Positions 55,611-64,000 of a DNA stretch of 64,000 bases are shown here, piece after piece (the stretch's first letter is position 1; every line of letters begins with the position of its first letter). The stretch spans positions 806,001 to 870,000 of the forward strand of contig NZ_CP121662.1 of the NCBI RefSeq assembly GCF_029714285.1, given 5' to 3'. A model generated the notes under the pieces. The model made no database searches and was not told where the DNA came from. It worked only from the letters and a program-made list of their open reading frames with translations. A program made the translations under genes and the position numbers. The stretch is from Rhizobium sp. CB3090 (GTDB taxonomy: Bacteria; Pseudomonadota; Alphaproteobacteria; Rhizobiales; Rhizobiaceae).

Positions 55611-56492
55611 TCACCCCACCGTCGCCACTCTCGCTCTGACCCGCACCTGCCACAGCGAATGCGCCGCCAACGCCATGATCAACACCAGTCCGCCGGCGAG
55701 TGTCATGTTGCTCGGCGCCTCGGCAAAGATCAGCCAGACCCAGATCGGCGCCAGGATCGTTTCCAGCAGATAGAACATCGCCACTTCCGGCGCCGAGAGA
55801 AAGCGCGTGCCGGTGGCGAGACACCAGAAGGAGAGGGGCATCAGGATCGCGCCGTCAAGCAGGATCCAGCCGGGGTGGTTGATCATGATACCCGAAGGCA
55901 TGACATGGTAGAGTCCGACTGCAGCGGGGATGATGGCAGAGAGCAGCGAAGCAAAGCCCATATCTTTGCGCGAAGCTCGGGCGATTGTGATTGCGCAGGC
56001 AATGAAAAAAGAAGCGAGAACCGAAAGCGCGTCGCCGAGGAAATGACCGCCTTCCATACCGTCCCCCACGATCAGGCCGACGCCGAAGAGCATCGCGATC
56101 ATGGTAATGATGGTGGAAAGAGCAGGGCGCTCCTTCAGGAAAATCCAGGAAAGGAGTGCTGCGAACATCGGATTGAGGGCGATGATGAACACCACGTTCG
56201 CTGCTGTCGTATAATAGATGGCAAGCAGAAAGGTGATGGTCGTCAGGCCATAGAAGAGGCCGACGGGAAGTCCGATCCAGCCCGGAAGCACGTTGCGCAG
56301 CGATCCCGTCATGCGGCGGATGACGATCAAAGCGAGAAGTGCCACGACGATCGTAGCAAGGCTGCGCGCCGACAACACGGACCAGACGTCGCCGCTCGAA
56401 AGCCGAATCAGCGGAATGTCCATCGACAGCGTGAGACCGCCGATGGTGGTCAGCAGCAGGCCTTTTCTGTGTTCCGAGAGATGGGAGACCAT
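55611..56492 (-). CDS. EamA/DMT-family permease
   Basis: The 293-residue product has about ten membrane segments in two EamA repeats. The first ends with NVVFIIALNPMFAALLSWIF and the second with VAMFYLLETILAPIWVWLIF, the family pattern. Substrates of such permeases range from amino acids to nucleotides and drugs. This one cannot be assigned. The start directly follows the bpt stop, so co-transcription is likely. Confidence 0.9.
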   Translation of the reverse strand: MVSHLSEHRKGLLLTTIGGLTLSMDIPLIRLSSGDVWSVLSARSLATIVVALLALIVIRRMTGSLRNVLPGWIGLPVGLFYGLTTITFLLAIYYTTAANVVFIIALNPMFAALLSWIFLKERPALSTIITMIAMLFGVGLIVGDGMEGGHFLGDALSVLASFFIACAITIARASRKDMGFASLLSAIIPAAVGLYHVMPSGIMINHPGWILLDGAILMPLSFWCLATGTRFLSAPEVAMFYLLETILAPIWVWLIFAEAPSNMTLAGGLVLIMALAAHSLWQVRVRARVATVG

Positions 56493-57269
56493 TTAGCGAG
56501 AGGGATCTTCGCTGACATCGGCGGGATTGAAACGTTCCCAACCACGCGGGGTCAGGTGCTCCTGCGGCTGAAACCGCGTCTTGTAATCCATCTTGCGGGA
56601 GCCTTTGACCCAATAGCCGAGATAGACATGCGGCAGCCCAAGCGCCTTGGTCCGCTTGATATGATCGAGGATCATGAAAGTGCCGAGCGAGCGATGGTCG
56701 AGATCCGGATTGAAATAGGAATAGACCATGGACAGCCCGTCGCTCATCACGTCGGTCAATGCTGCTGCCAGGAGCTCTCCCTTAGGCCGCTGCTCCAGCC
56801 CGGAGCCTTCTTCGCGCCGGCGATATTCGATGATGCGGGTATTGACGTGGGTGTCCTCGACCATGATCGCGTAATCGAGCACGGTCATATCGGACATGCC
56901 GCCCTGCTGATGACGATAATCGAGATAGCGGCGAAAGAGGGAATATTGCTCGCTGGAAGGCTGCGCCGGAAATTCCGTGGCGATGATATCGCTATTGGAC
57001 GACAGGACGCGCTTCATCGATCGGCTGGGCTCGAATTCCTGAGCGAGAATGCGAACGGAAATACAGGCCCGGCAGGATTCGCAAGCCGGGCGATAAGCAA
57101 TATTCTGCGAGCGACGAAAGCCGCCCTGGGTCAATATATCGTTCATTTCCGCCGCGCGCGGCCCGACGAGATGGGTGAAGACCTTACGCTCCATCTCGCG
57201 CGGCAGGTACGGGCAGGCGGCCGGTGCCGTCAGATAAAACTGCGGGGATGGCGTCGACTGCGTATTCAT
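56493..57269 (-). CDS. bpt: aspartate/glutamate leucyltransferase (Bpt)
   Basis: Bpt attaches leucine from Leu-tRNA to proteins with N-terminal Asp or Glu, marking them for ClpAP degradation. The 258-residue product has [40 protein letters not shown] (conserved cysteines) and [20 protein letters not shown], the signature of the arginyl/leucyl-transferase family. The ATG at 57269 ([13 protein letters not shown]) is preferred over an upstream start. A DMT permease gene follows directly. Confidence 0.93.
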   Translation of the reverse strand: MNTQSTPSPQFYLTAPAACPYLPREMERKVFTHLVGPRAAEMNDILTQGGFRRSQNIAYRPACESCRACISVRILAQEFEPSRSMKRVLSSNSDIIATEFPAQPSSEQYSLFRRYLDYRHQQGGMSDMTVLDYAIMVEDTHVNTRIIEYRRREEGSGLEQRPKGELLAAALTDVMSDGLSMVYSYFNPDLDHRSLGTFMILDHIKRTKALGLPHVYLGYWVKGSRKMDYKTRFQPQEHLTPRGWERFNPADVSEDPSR

Positions 57270-57456
57270 CTGCCGTTGATTAACCTTCCATTCGGCATTC
57301 GACTTCTCACAAGCATGGCCCAACTTTAGAAAACGTCAACTATGTCCTTTGTCCAAGGCCATAGTTTCCCAGCTTCTTCAGTAGCAAGCGGGATTTCTTA
57401 CGATGATAGGGCGGATAACCAAACCGTTGGGGTGAGTTGAGCGAAATAGCCTTGCT

Positions 57457-57915
57457 TTACGCCGTTCGGACGATGACCGTGCCGAGGAGCAGGTCATGCA
57501 CCAGCCGGCTGCGTTCAATGAACAGGCCTGCAAGTAGGATGAGCGGCGTCAGAACGGAGTTCAGAATCCAGAACAGCGCCAGATGCACGATCGCGGTGAG
57601 AAAATCCATCGGCCGGCCATCGATCCGCGCCATCGCGATGCCCATGGCGCGCATACCGAGCGAGGCCTGATGTGGCCCGCCGAGCGTCCAGCCGAAATAG
57701 AGGCCCGCAACGATGATAAAGAGGGCAGGGTAGAGCAGGAAGCCCAGTCCAAGCGTCAGGATCGAGACGAAGAACAGTACGACCGCGGCCGGAATGCAGA
57801 GCAGGCCGACGATGATGTAGTCGAGGATGAAGGCAAAGATGCGCCGGCTCAGCACACCACTATAGGCGCGCCAGTCATCCGGTGCTGCATAAAGCGGGCT
57901 GGGGTTCATGCTCAT
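57457..57915 (-). CDS. RDD-family membrane protein
   Basis: The 152-residue product has three or four membrane segments. It carries the RDD pattern LSRRIFAFILDYIIVGLLCI (Arg and Asp) and GGPHQASLGMRAMGIAMARI, followed by RSRLVHDLLLGTVIVRT (the final Asp). The family's role is unknown, and some members affect ion tolerance. AGGAGG precedes the ATG by six bases. It lies downstream of hemB with a hairpin between. Confidence 0.88.
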   Translation of the reverse strand: MSMNPSPLYAAPDDWRAYSGVLSRRIFAFILDYIIVGLLCIPAAVVLFFVSILTLGLGFLLYPALFIIVAGLYFGWTLGGPHQASLGMRAMGIAMARIDGRPMDFLTAIVHLALFWILNSVLTPLILLAGLFIERSRLVHDLLLGTVIVRTA

Positions 57916-58032
57916 TGTCTTCCTCCTTCGCGCATAACCCCTTCATCGTTGCGATTTAAGGAAGGCATGCGCGGGTTAAAGATTCCACTGCGACCTTTGC
58001 GCATCCGGCAGGACGCGCGGCGCAGTAGGAAA

Positions 58033-58068
58033 CATTTGCCGAACATATGGTGTGAGGTCCGGCAAATG
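58033..58068 (-). terminator. hairpin after hemB
   Basis: CATTTGCCG at 58033-58041 pairs with CGGCAAATG at 58060-58068. On the minus strand TTTCC follows. It sits 23 bases after the hemB stop and may end its transcript. The 18-base loop is large. Confidence 0.45.
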
Positions 58069-58090
58069 CAATAAGCTTTGTGGCCGGTGA

Positions 58091-59104
58091 TTACCTCTTT
58101 GCCAGCAGTCTTGCGACTTCGAGCGCGAAATAGGTGAGAATGCCGTCGCAGCCGGCGCGCTTGAAGGCGAGCAACGTTTCCAGCATCACCCTTTCGCCAT
58201 CGATCCAGCCATTGGCGGCGGCAGCCTTGACCATCGAATATTCGCCGGAGACCTGGTAGGCGAAGGTCGGCAGGCCGAATGCCTCTTTCAGCCGCCAACA
58301 AATGTCGAGATAGGGCAGGCCGGGCTTGACCATCAGCATGTCGGCGCCTTCTTCGACATCGAGCGCGGCATCGCGTACCGCCTCGGTGCCGTTGGCCGGG
58401 TCGATATAATAGGTTTTCTTATCACCCTTCAGCAGCCCGCCGGTCGAGATCGCCTCGCGATAGGGGCCGTAGAAGGCGGAGCTGAACTTGGTGGCGTAGC
58501 TCATGATGCCGACGCTCTGATGTCCGGCGGCGTCGAGCGCATGACGGATCACGCCGATGCGCCCATCCATCATTTCCGACGGCGCGATGATGTCGGCGCC
58601 GGCATCGGCCTGGTAGACGGCGGCGCGCGCCACCTGTTCGACGGTCTCGTCATTGACGATTTCGTTACCGCGCAAAATGCCATCATGGCCGTGGCTGGTG
58701 AAGGGATCGAGGGCGACATCGGTGATGACCCCGATATTCGGCACGGCTTTCTTGATGGCGGCAGTGGCGAGATTGATGAGGTTGTTCTTTTCCAGGCTGT
58801 TCGAGCCGGTCTCGTCGCGCAGTTCCATTTCGATGTTCGGGAAGGTGGCGAGCGCGGGAATGCCGAGGTCGGCCGCCTCTTTTGCGGCTTCCACCGCCTT
58901 GTCGACGGTCAATCTGAAGACGCCGGGCATGGCTGGGATCGGCTCGGCGATGCCGCTACCGGGAATCAGGAAGATCGGCCAGATCAGGTCATCGACGGTC
59001 AGACGGTTTTCCTGCACCAACCGGCGCGTCCAGTCGGCCTTGCGGTTGCGCCGCATGCGCCGATGTCCGGTGATCTCGTCAACAAGATGCGTCTTGTCCT
59101 GCAT
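58091..59104 (-). CDS. hemB: delta-aminolevulinic acid dehydratase
   Basis: HemB joins two aminolevulinic acid molecules to porphobilinogen in haem synthesis. The 337-residue product has Schiff-base lysine segments SYATKFSSAFYGPYREA and ADMLMVKPGLPYLDICWRLK. The metal region reads GVITDVALDPFTSHGHDG, with Asp residues where the zinc enzymes have Cys. It therefore belongs to the magnesium type usual in alphaproteobacteria. It is divergent from the small membrane protein gene. Confidence 0.96.
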   Translation of the reverse strand: MQDKTHLVDEITGHRRMRRNRKADWTRRLVQENRLTVDDLIWPIFLIPGSGIAEPIPAMPGVFRLTVDKAVEAAKEAADLGIPALATFPNIEMELRDETGSNSLEKNNLINLATAAIKKAVPNIGVITDVALDPFTSHGHDGILRGNEIVNDETVEQVARAAVYQADAGADIIAPSEMMDGRIGVIRHALDAAGHQSVGIMSYATKFSSAFYGPYREAISTGGLLKGDKKTYYIDPANGTEAVRDAALDVEEGADMLMVKPGLPYLDICWRLKEAFGLPTFAYQVSGEYSMVKAAAANGWIDGERVMLETLLAFKRAGCDGILTYFALEVARLLAKR

Positions 59105-59249
59105 GGTGCCGCCATCCTTTTTAGTCTATCTATGGCCTTAATGTATCGGCAGCGTACCTATCACGCTGTCCCCAGGAAACAAAACCCGGCGAAAGGCCGC
59201 AGCCATTATAGCGCTGGCGAGCTTGTGGCCCTCTACTTATTGTTCGCGC

Positions 59250-59687
59250 ATGGAACCCGATTCTCCGACCATACCCAAGAGCACGCTGACGGACATCCTG
59301 TTCGTCCTGTTCCTGCGGCTGATTGCCATTGCCTGTTTCTGGCTTGGCCTGCAATATTGGTCGATGCTGGTCGGCTATTCGCTGGACGGCCAGGCGCGCT
59401 TCGACCTTCTCAATCTGCCCTGGAAGGTGGCGGGTGCAGGCCTTGCCGTGGTCTTCCCCGTCGCGGCCCTCGGCCTGTGGCTGACGGTCTCCTGGGGACC
59501 GGTGATCTGGGTGCTGGCGGCAGGCAGTCAGGCGCTGATGTATGGCCTCTGGCCGCAGATTTTCGGCTCCAATCCGTTGATCGTAATCCTGCATGCAGGC
59601 GTTGCCGTGCTCTATTGTATTTTCCGCATTTTGCTCTGGCTGGAGAAGCGCAAGCGCGAGCAGCAGGTAATGGTTGATTTACCCTGA
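59250..59687 (+). CDS. small membrane protein of unknown function (DUF6163-like)
   Basis: The 145-residue product has four predicted membrane segments (for example ILFVLFLRLIAIACFWLGLQ and VAGAGLAVVFPVAALGLWL) and a basic C-terminus. It matches the layout of a conserved rhizobial membrane protein family that I recall as DUF6163. No catalytic residue is evident. The ATG at 59250 is the first after the promoter region. ldtR follows 128 bases later. Confidence 0.72.
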   Translation: MEPDSPTIPKSTLTDILFVLFLRLIAIACFWLGLQYWSMLVGYSLDGQARFDLLNLPWKVAGAGLAVVFPVAALGLWLTVSWGPVIWVLAAGSQALMYGLWPQIFGSNPLIVILHAGVAVLYCIFRILLWLEKRKREQQVMVDLP

Positions 59688-59815
59688 AACACCAAGACTT
59701 CCTGGTAAGGTGCTGTTAAGCCTGCAGTTTAAGTAGAATTTTATGTGTATTCGATAGGGTCTCACTCAAGGCGGGAAGAAAACGACACCGCCAAACAAAA
59801 CAGTGAGGCCAAGTC

Positions 59816-60334
59816 ATGATGAACACGAAAATCAAGCCGCAGGCAGTTGCGAATGCTCGGGACCAGCAGATCGAAGATATCCGTGGTCTGTATATGGAAT
59901 CGCTCCATCTGGTGGAGCGTCTTCACCGCCGTCTCCTTGATGTTATCAAGGACGAGTTCGACCGCCAAGGCCGCGACGACGTCAACGCGGTGCAGGCGCT
60001 GCTCCTCTTCAACATCGGCAATTCCGAGCTGACAGCCGGTGAACTGCGCTCCCGCGGTTTCTACCTCGGCTCCAACGTTTCCTATAACGTCAAGAAGCTG
60101 GTCGATCTCGGCTTCATCAACCACCAGCGCTCTCGCATCGATCGCCGCTCGGTCCGCATCAGCCTGACGGAAACCGGCCAGGAGATCGCCGAAACCGTCG
60201 CCAAGCTCTACGAGCGCCACATCGCCTCCATCGACAAGGTCGGCGGCATCGGCACGGACGAGTTCACCCAGATGAACAAGCTCCTGCAGCGTCTCGACCG
60301 CTTCTGGAACGACCAGATCCTCTATCGCCTGTAA
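59816..60334 (+). CDS. ldtR: MarR-family regulator LdtR
   Basis: The 172-residue product is a winged-helix regulator. It has the recognition region NSELTAGELRSRGFYLGSNV and the wing RIDRRSVRISLTETGQEIAE. It resembles LdtR described in Liberibacter and Sinorhizobium, which controls the L,D-transpeptidase gene ldtP and stress tolerance. The neighbouring downstream gene is indeed ldtP. A terminator at 60375 ends the gene, so the two are transcribed separately. Confidence 0.93.
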   Translation: MMNTKIKPQAVANARDQQIEDIRGLYMESLHLVERLHRRLLDVIKDEFDRQGRDDVNAVQALLLFNIGNSELTAGELRSRGFYLGSNVSYNVKKLVDLGFINHQRSRIDRRSVRISLTETGQEIAETVAKLYERHIASIDKVGGIGTDEFTQMNKLLQRLDRFWNDQILYRL

Positions 60335-60374
60335 GTCACTACGGCCGAGTTGCCGCTTGACTCTCCAGCAAAGC

Positions 60375-60415
60375 AAGCCGGACACGTTCCCTGCGTGTCT
60401 GGCTTGAACTTTTTA
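60375..60415 (+). terminator. terminator of ldtR
   Basis: AAGCCGGACACG at 60375-60386 pairs with CGTGTCTGGCTT at 60394-60405 (one G-T pair) around TTCCCTG and is followed by GAACTTTTT. It is a good intrinsic terminator. Confidence 0.85.
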
Positions 60416-60781
60416 TCGGCTTGCAATTGTGCGCTTTTTGCCACGCCCCCGCCGTGACGTTGCGCTGCACGCCCTGTATGCTGCATCTGCGCCATTGACG
60501 CGGGATCGTCACGCGCTATGAACCACACTCATTTAGTGGTATTTTAGCAACGCAAAATGGTGTTTCTTTCGACCCGGTCGATGAAGGCAAGTTTCATGCC
60601 GGGCGACACGAATTGGCCATATTGCTATGACAGCGGAAACGGACGGCAAACGGCGCTTTTCAAGTCTTGATCTTCATGCCTTAGCGCTTTGGGCTCGCAA
60701 TATTGTGATGGTCCGGAGCGAAGTTTTAGTGGTGCTCTAAGGCAACGGATTGATACGGACCTGCGTTACTTGGCGCGAGCT

Positions 60782-60796
60782 GCAGTAATTTACTGC
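60782..60796. promoter_or_regulatory. palindrome GCAGTAATTTACTGC before ldtP, candidate LdtR operator
   Basis: The 15-base sequence is a perfect inverted repeat with 7-base arms, 50 bases before the ldtP ATG. MarR-family proteins bind palindromes of about this size. A weaker half site, GCAGT, lies at 59724-59728 before ldtR. The assignment to LdtR is inference. Confidence 0.5.
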
Positions 60797-60846
60797 TTTA
60801 TCTCTTGGCTGCGGATGAATTGGGTCGCAGCGTCAAACGGTGGGAT

Positions 60847-62157
60847 ATGTCGAAGAAAACCGGAATTGAACCTTTCTCGCGCCGCTCCTTCCTGCGGTCT
60901 GCGGCGACTTTTGGCGTGGCCGCTCTGGCAGCCCCGGCTTTTGCACAGGACCAAACGCCTCTCGATGCGCTGATCAACAATCGCGCCCGCGGCAACTGGG
61001 ACGATCAGTTCGATGCAAAGGCCGCCGCGCGTACCGCCGCAGCGGTTGTTTCCAACACACCGATCCTCGGGCCTGATTCCGTACCGAACATCCAGCAGGC
61101 GATCGCCCAATATCAAAGCATCGCTGCCAATGGCGGCTGGCCGCAGGTCAATCCCGGCGAGCAGCAGCTCCAGCTCGGCGTCACCGATCCTTCCGTGCAG
61201 ACGCTCCGCCAGCGTCTGATGGTCACCGGCGACCTGCCGAAGGAAGCTGGCATGTCTTCAGCGTTCGATTCCTATGTCGACGGTGCCGTCAAGCGCTTCC
61301 AGGCCCGCCACGGCCTGCCGCCGGATGGCGTTATCGGCGAGTTCACGCTGAAGGCGATGAATATTCCCGTTGATGTCCGCCTGCAGCAATTGAACACCAA
61401 CCTTGTTCGCCTGCAGACATTCCCGGCCGATCTCGGCCGCCGCCACGTTATGGTCAATGTTCCGGCGACCTATATCGAAGCCGTTGAGGACGGTCAGGTG
61501 GCGCTGCGTCACGAGGCGATCGTCGGCCGCATCTCACGCCCGACGCACCTCATCAATTCCAAGATCTACGAGGTCATCCTCAACCCGTACTGGACGGCGC
61601 CGCGCTCGATCATCGTCAAGGACATCGTGCCGCTGATGCGCAAGGATCCGACCTATCTGACGAAGAACAACATCCGCCTGTTCGACAACAAGGGCCAGGA
61701 AGTTGCGCCTGAGACGATCGACTGGAATTCGGATAAGGCGCCGGATCTGATGTTCCGCCAGGATCCGGGCAAGAACAACGCCATGGCGTCCACGAAGATC
61801 AACTTCCACAACCCAAACAACGAATATATGCACGACACGCCCGAACAGGGCCTGTTCAACAAGCTGATGCGTTTCGACAGCTCAGGCTGCGTGCGCGTGC
61901 AAAACGTGCGCGACCTGACGACCTGGCTGCTTGCCGAAACGCCGGGTTGGCCGCGCCAGCATATCGAGCAGGTCATTTCCACCCGTGTCAACACGCCGAT
62001 CACATTGGCAACGGAAGTCCCGGTTTATTTCGTCTATATCTCCGCATGGGGTGCCGGCAACGGCATCGTCCAGTTCCGCGACGATATCTATCAGCTCGAC
62101 GGCAATTCCGAGCTGGCGCTGGATACGACGCAGGGCATGGAGCAGCCGGTGCAATAA
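60847..62157 (+). CDS. ldtP: L,D-transpeptidase LdtP (YkuD domain)
   Basis: LdtP forms 3-3 cross-links in peptidoglycan or anchors outer-membrane proteins to it. The 436-residue product starts MSKKTGIEPFSRRSFLRSAA, a twin-arginine signal. A peptidoglycan-binding domain (RFQARHGLPPDGVIGEFTLK) and a YkuD domain follow. The YkuD catalytic region is YMHDTPEQGLFNKLMRFDSS followed by GCVRVQNVRD, holding the His and Cys. It lies downstream of ldtR, and the ATG at 60847 is preferred over a start 14 codons upstream. Confidence 0.95.
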   Translation: MSKKTGIEPFSRRSFLRSAATFGVAALAAPAFAQDQTPLDALINNRARGNWDDQFDAKAAARTAAAVVSNTPILGPDSVPNIQQAIAQYQSIAANGGWPQVNPGEQQLQLGVTDPSVQTLRQRLMVTGDLPKEAGMSSAFDSYVDGAVKRFQARHGLPPDGVIGEFTLKAMNIPVDVRLQQLNTNLVRLQTFPADLGRRHVMVNVPATYIEAVEDGQVALRHEAIVGRISRPTHLINSKIYEVILNPYWTAPRSIIVKDIVPLMRKDPTYLTKNNIRLFDNKGQEVAPETIDWNSDKAPDLMFRQDPGKNNAMASTKINFHNPNNEYMHDTPEQGLFNKLMRFDSSGCVRVQNVRDLTTWLLAETPGWPRQHIEQVISTRVNTPITLATEVPVYFVYISAWGAGNGIVQFRDDIYQLDGNSELALDTTQGMEQPVQ

Positions 62158-62186
62158 TCCGGCGCCGTTGCGACGATAGCCTCAGG

Positions 62187-62214
62187 AAGCCGCGTCCTTG
62201 GATGCGGCTTTTTT
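62187..62214 (+). terminator. terminator of ldtP
   Basis: AAGCCGC at 62187-62193 pairs with GCGGCTT at 62204-62210, with further pairing inside, followed by TTTTC. It ends 53 bases after the ldtP stop. Confidence 0.88.
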
Positions 62215-62333
62215 CTTTGCAGGGACCTTCATCGTAGAATGCCCAGCAAATGTCGCTGATTGTATTGCTCTTGTGCGACCCTGACGCTAATACCGTCTCC
62301 ATTGCCGTTCCGGCCCGTTCAGGAGCTCCCACG

Positions 62334-63632
62334 ATGACCAATGCTTCAACCGAACTTTTCTTCAATCGCTCGCTCGCAGATACCGATGCGGAAATCTTTA
62401 GCGCGATCGGCAAGGAATTAGGTCGTCAGCGGCATGAGATCGAACTGATTGCCTCGGAAAACATTGTTTCCCGCGCCGTATTGGAAGCGCAGGGTTCGAT
62501 CATGACGAACAAATATGCCGAGGGATATCCGGGCAAGCGCTACTATGGTGGCTGCCAGTTCGTCGATATCGCTGAAGAGCTCGCCATCGAGCGCGCCAAG
62601 AAGCTGTTCGGCGTCAATTTCGCCAACGTTCAGCCGAATTCCGGTTCGCAGATGAACCAGGCGGTCTTCCTGGCACTGCTGCAGCCGGGCGACACCTTCA
62701 TGGGCCTGGACCTCAATTCGGGTGGTCACCTGACGCATGGCTCGCCGGTCAACATGTCCGGCAAGTGGTTCAACGTCGTTTCCTACGGCGTGCGCGAAGG
62801 CGACAACCTGCTCGATATGGAAGAAGTGCAGCGCAAGGCCGAGCAGCACAAGCCGAAGCTGATCATCGCCGGCGGCACCGCCTATTCCCGCATCTGGGAC
62901 TGGAAGCGCTTCCGCGAGATCGCCGACAGCATCGGCGCTTACCTGATGGTGGATATGGCCCACATTGCCGGTCTCGTTGCCGGCGGCCAGCATCCGTCGC
63001 CGTTCCCGCATTGCCATGTCGCTACGACCACCACCCACAAGTCGCTGCGTGGCCCGCGCGGCGGCATGATCCTCACCAATGACGAGGATCTGGCGAAGAA
63101 GCTCAATTCCGCAGTCTTCCCCGGCCTGCAGGGTGGCCCGCTGATGCATGTCATCGCTGCAAAGGCCGTGGCACTCGGCGAAGCGCTGAAGCCTGAGTTC
63201 AAGGACTATGCCGCCCAGATCGTCAAGAACGCCAAGGCGCTTGCCGAAACGCTGATCTCCGGCGGTGTCGACGTCGTCTCCGGCGGCACGGACAACCACC
63301 TGATGCTGGTCGACCTGCGCAAGAAGAACGCGACCGGCAAGCGAGCTGAGGCAGCTCTCGGCCGCGCCTATGTGACCTGCAACAAGAACGGCATCCCCTT
63401 CGATCCGGAAAAGCCTTTCGTCACCTCCGGCGTCCGTCTCGGCACCCCGGCCGGCACGACGCGCGGCTTCAAGGAAGCCGAATTCCGCGAGATCGGCAAT
63501 CTCATCATCGAAGTGCTTGATGGCTTGAAGGTTGCCAACTCCGACGAAGGCAACGCCGCCGTTGAGGCTGCAGTGCGCGAGAAGGTGGTCAACCTCACCG
63601 GTCGCTTCCCCATGTATGGTTACATGGGCTAA
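62334..63632 (+). CDS. glyA: serine hydroxymethyltransferase
   Basis: GlyA converts serine and tetrahydrofolate to glycine and methylene-tetrahydrofolate. The 432-residue product has the PLP-enzyme motifs [19 protein letters not shown] and [17 protein letters not shown]. The cofactor lysine lies in [19 protein letters not shown], and [18 protein letters not shown] lies near the C-terminus. The ATG at 62334 is preceded by AGGAG. The longer open frame upstream is unrelated. nrdR follows by nine bases, the usual glyA-nrdR order. Confidence 0.97.
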   Translation: MTNASTELFFNRSLADTDAEIFSAIGKELGRQRHEIELIASENIVSRAVLEAQGSIMTNKYAEGYPGKRYYGGCQFVDIAEELAIERAKKLFGVNFANVQPNSGSQMNQAVFLALLQPGDTFMGLDLNSGGHLTHGSPVNMSGKWFNVVSYGVREGDNLLDMEEVQRKAEQHKPKLIIAGGTAYSRIWDWKRFREIADSIGAYLMVDMAHIAGLVAGGQHPSPFPHCHVATTTTHKSLRGPRGGMILTNDEDLAKKLNSAVFPGLQGGPLMHVIAAKAVALGEALKPEFKDYAAQIVKNAKALAETLISGGVDVVSGGTDNHLMLVDLRKKNATGKRAEAALGRAYVTCNKNGIPFDPEKPFVTSGVRLGTPAGTTRGFKEAEFREIGNLIIEVLDGLKVANSDEGNAAVEAAVREKVVNLTGRFPMYGYMG

Positions 63633-63641
63633 GGAGAGCGC

Positions 63642-64000
63642 ATGCGCTGCCCTTATTGCGGTTCGGAAGATACCCAGGTCAAGGATTCACGCCCGGCGGA
63701 GGACAATACGTCCATCCGCCGTCGGCGTATTTGTCCGGATTGCGGCGGCCGCTTCACAACCTTCGAGCGCGTGCAACTTCGCGAGCTGATGGTCATCAAG
63801 AAGACCGGCCGCAAGGTGCCTTTCGATCGGGACAAGTTGGTACGCTCCTTCGAAATCGCGCTGCGCAAACGCCCTGTCGACCGAGATCGTATCGAACGTG
63901 CCGTCTCCGGCATTGTCCGCCGTCTGGAAAGCTCCGGCGAGACGGAAATCAGTTCGGAGCAGATCGGCCTGCAGGTGCTTGAAGCCTTGAAGAGCCTCGA
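63642..64000 (+). CDS. nrdR: transcriptional repressor NrdR (partial, cut by window end)
   Basis: NrdR represses ribonucleotide reductase genes in response to ATP/dATP. The first 119 codons are present. They give a zinc ribbon ([17 protein letters not shown], then [18 protein letters not shown]) and an ATP-cone domain beginning [26 protein letters not shown] precedes the ATG nine bases after glyA. Only the last part is outside the window. Confidence 0.96.
   Translation, partial: MRCPYCGSEDTQVKDSRPAEDNTSIRRRRICPDCGGRFTTFERVQLRELMVIKKTGRKVPFDRDKLVRSFEIALRKRPVDRDRIERAVSGIVRRLESSGETEISSEQIGLQVLEALKSL

Larger units (their letters stand above)
60335..60846. other. 512-base region between ldtR and ldtP
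   Basis: No credible gene lies here. It contains the ldtR terminator, a CGTGACG/CGTCACG pair around 60462 and 60508, a long segment of average composition, and the 15-base palindrome before ldtP. The ldtP promoter and a long leader are the likely contents. Confidence 0.7.

Noticed and set aside
59724..59728. Second LdtR operator before ldtR
   Set aside because: Only a GCAGT half site is present, without a matching inverted half, so autoregulation is not supported.
62158..62333. Glycine riboswitch before glyA
   Set aside because: The gap holds the ldtP terminator and a short leader. No tandem glycine aptamer features are seen.

Overview
The window is chromosomal DNA of a rhizobial alphaproteobacterium, most likely the genus Rhizobium. 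The evidence is GC-rich coding sequence with dense, often overlapping genes (ATGA and TGATG junctions), an LdtR/LdtP pair, HdaA-type and RopB-like proteins, an Mg-type HemB, and short mosaic or palindromic intergenic repeats of the kind found in Rhizobiaceae. I see no rRNA, tRNA, CRISPR array, transposase or prophage. Both ends cut genes: the tail of guanylate kinase at the left and the first 119 codons of nrdR at the right.

Layout. 1-8660 is an envelope-biogenesis block on the minus strand: lptF, lptG, lptD, a SurA-like chaperone, pdxA, rsmA, plus a PAP2 phosphatase. 8870-10842 holds pepA and holC. 10976-15750 holds a sugar 1-dehydrogenase and a TRAP transporter whose binding protein faces its two membrane subunits. 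15895-22942 holds a prolyl oligopeptidase, a lipoprotein deacetylase, a YheS-type ABC-F protein, a small unknown, a DinB-fold protein and ndk. 23015-25032 is a lipoprotein plus CGNR regulator operon facing a lone LivH-like permease across a strong inverted repeat. 25036-29601 is a minus-strand run of SDR, uvrC, pgsA, moaD and moaE. 29962-36441 holds an outer-membrane barrel protein, GST, rlmJ, a molybdopterin oxidoreductase, a NudK-like hydrolase and a lone phnM. 36453-44078 holds purMN facing a permease, then hdaA, ppk and ppx. 44297-51003 holds a membrane cyclase, rnd, an islet with a multicopper oxidase and a frameshifted DUF559 gene, then aspS. 51162-59104 holds an exported unknown, parC, a Doc toxin-antitoxin pair, a DMT permease, bpt, an RDD protein and hemB. 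59250-64000 holds a small membrane protein, ldtR, ldtP, glyA and nrdR.

Most genes are core functions. LptF, LptG, LptD and the SurA-like protein together build and place LPS at the outer membrane. purM and purN make purines, moaD and moaE make molybdopterin that the oxidoreductase at 32410 may use, and ppk/ppx make and degrade polyphosphate. Both the ppk and phnM leaders carry 7-4-7 sequences resembling Pho boxes, so a shared phosphate response is plausible. ldtR and ldtP form a regulator-target pair, with a 15-base palindrome just before ldtP.

The best candidates for something under-described are: the CGNR regulator/LivH permease locus with a 28-base operator-like repeat; the ldtP palindrome; a PAP2 phosphatase with Glu in place of the motif-2 His; the hairpin-rich leader between the DUF559 pseudogene and aspS; and a four-copy mosaic intergenic repeat, one copy of which separates moaD from moaE.
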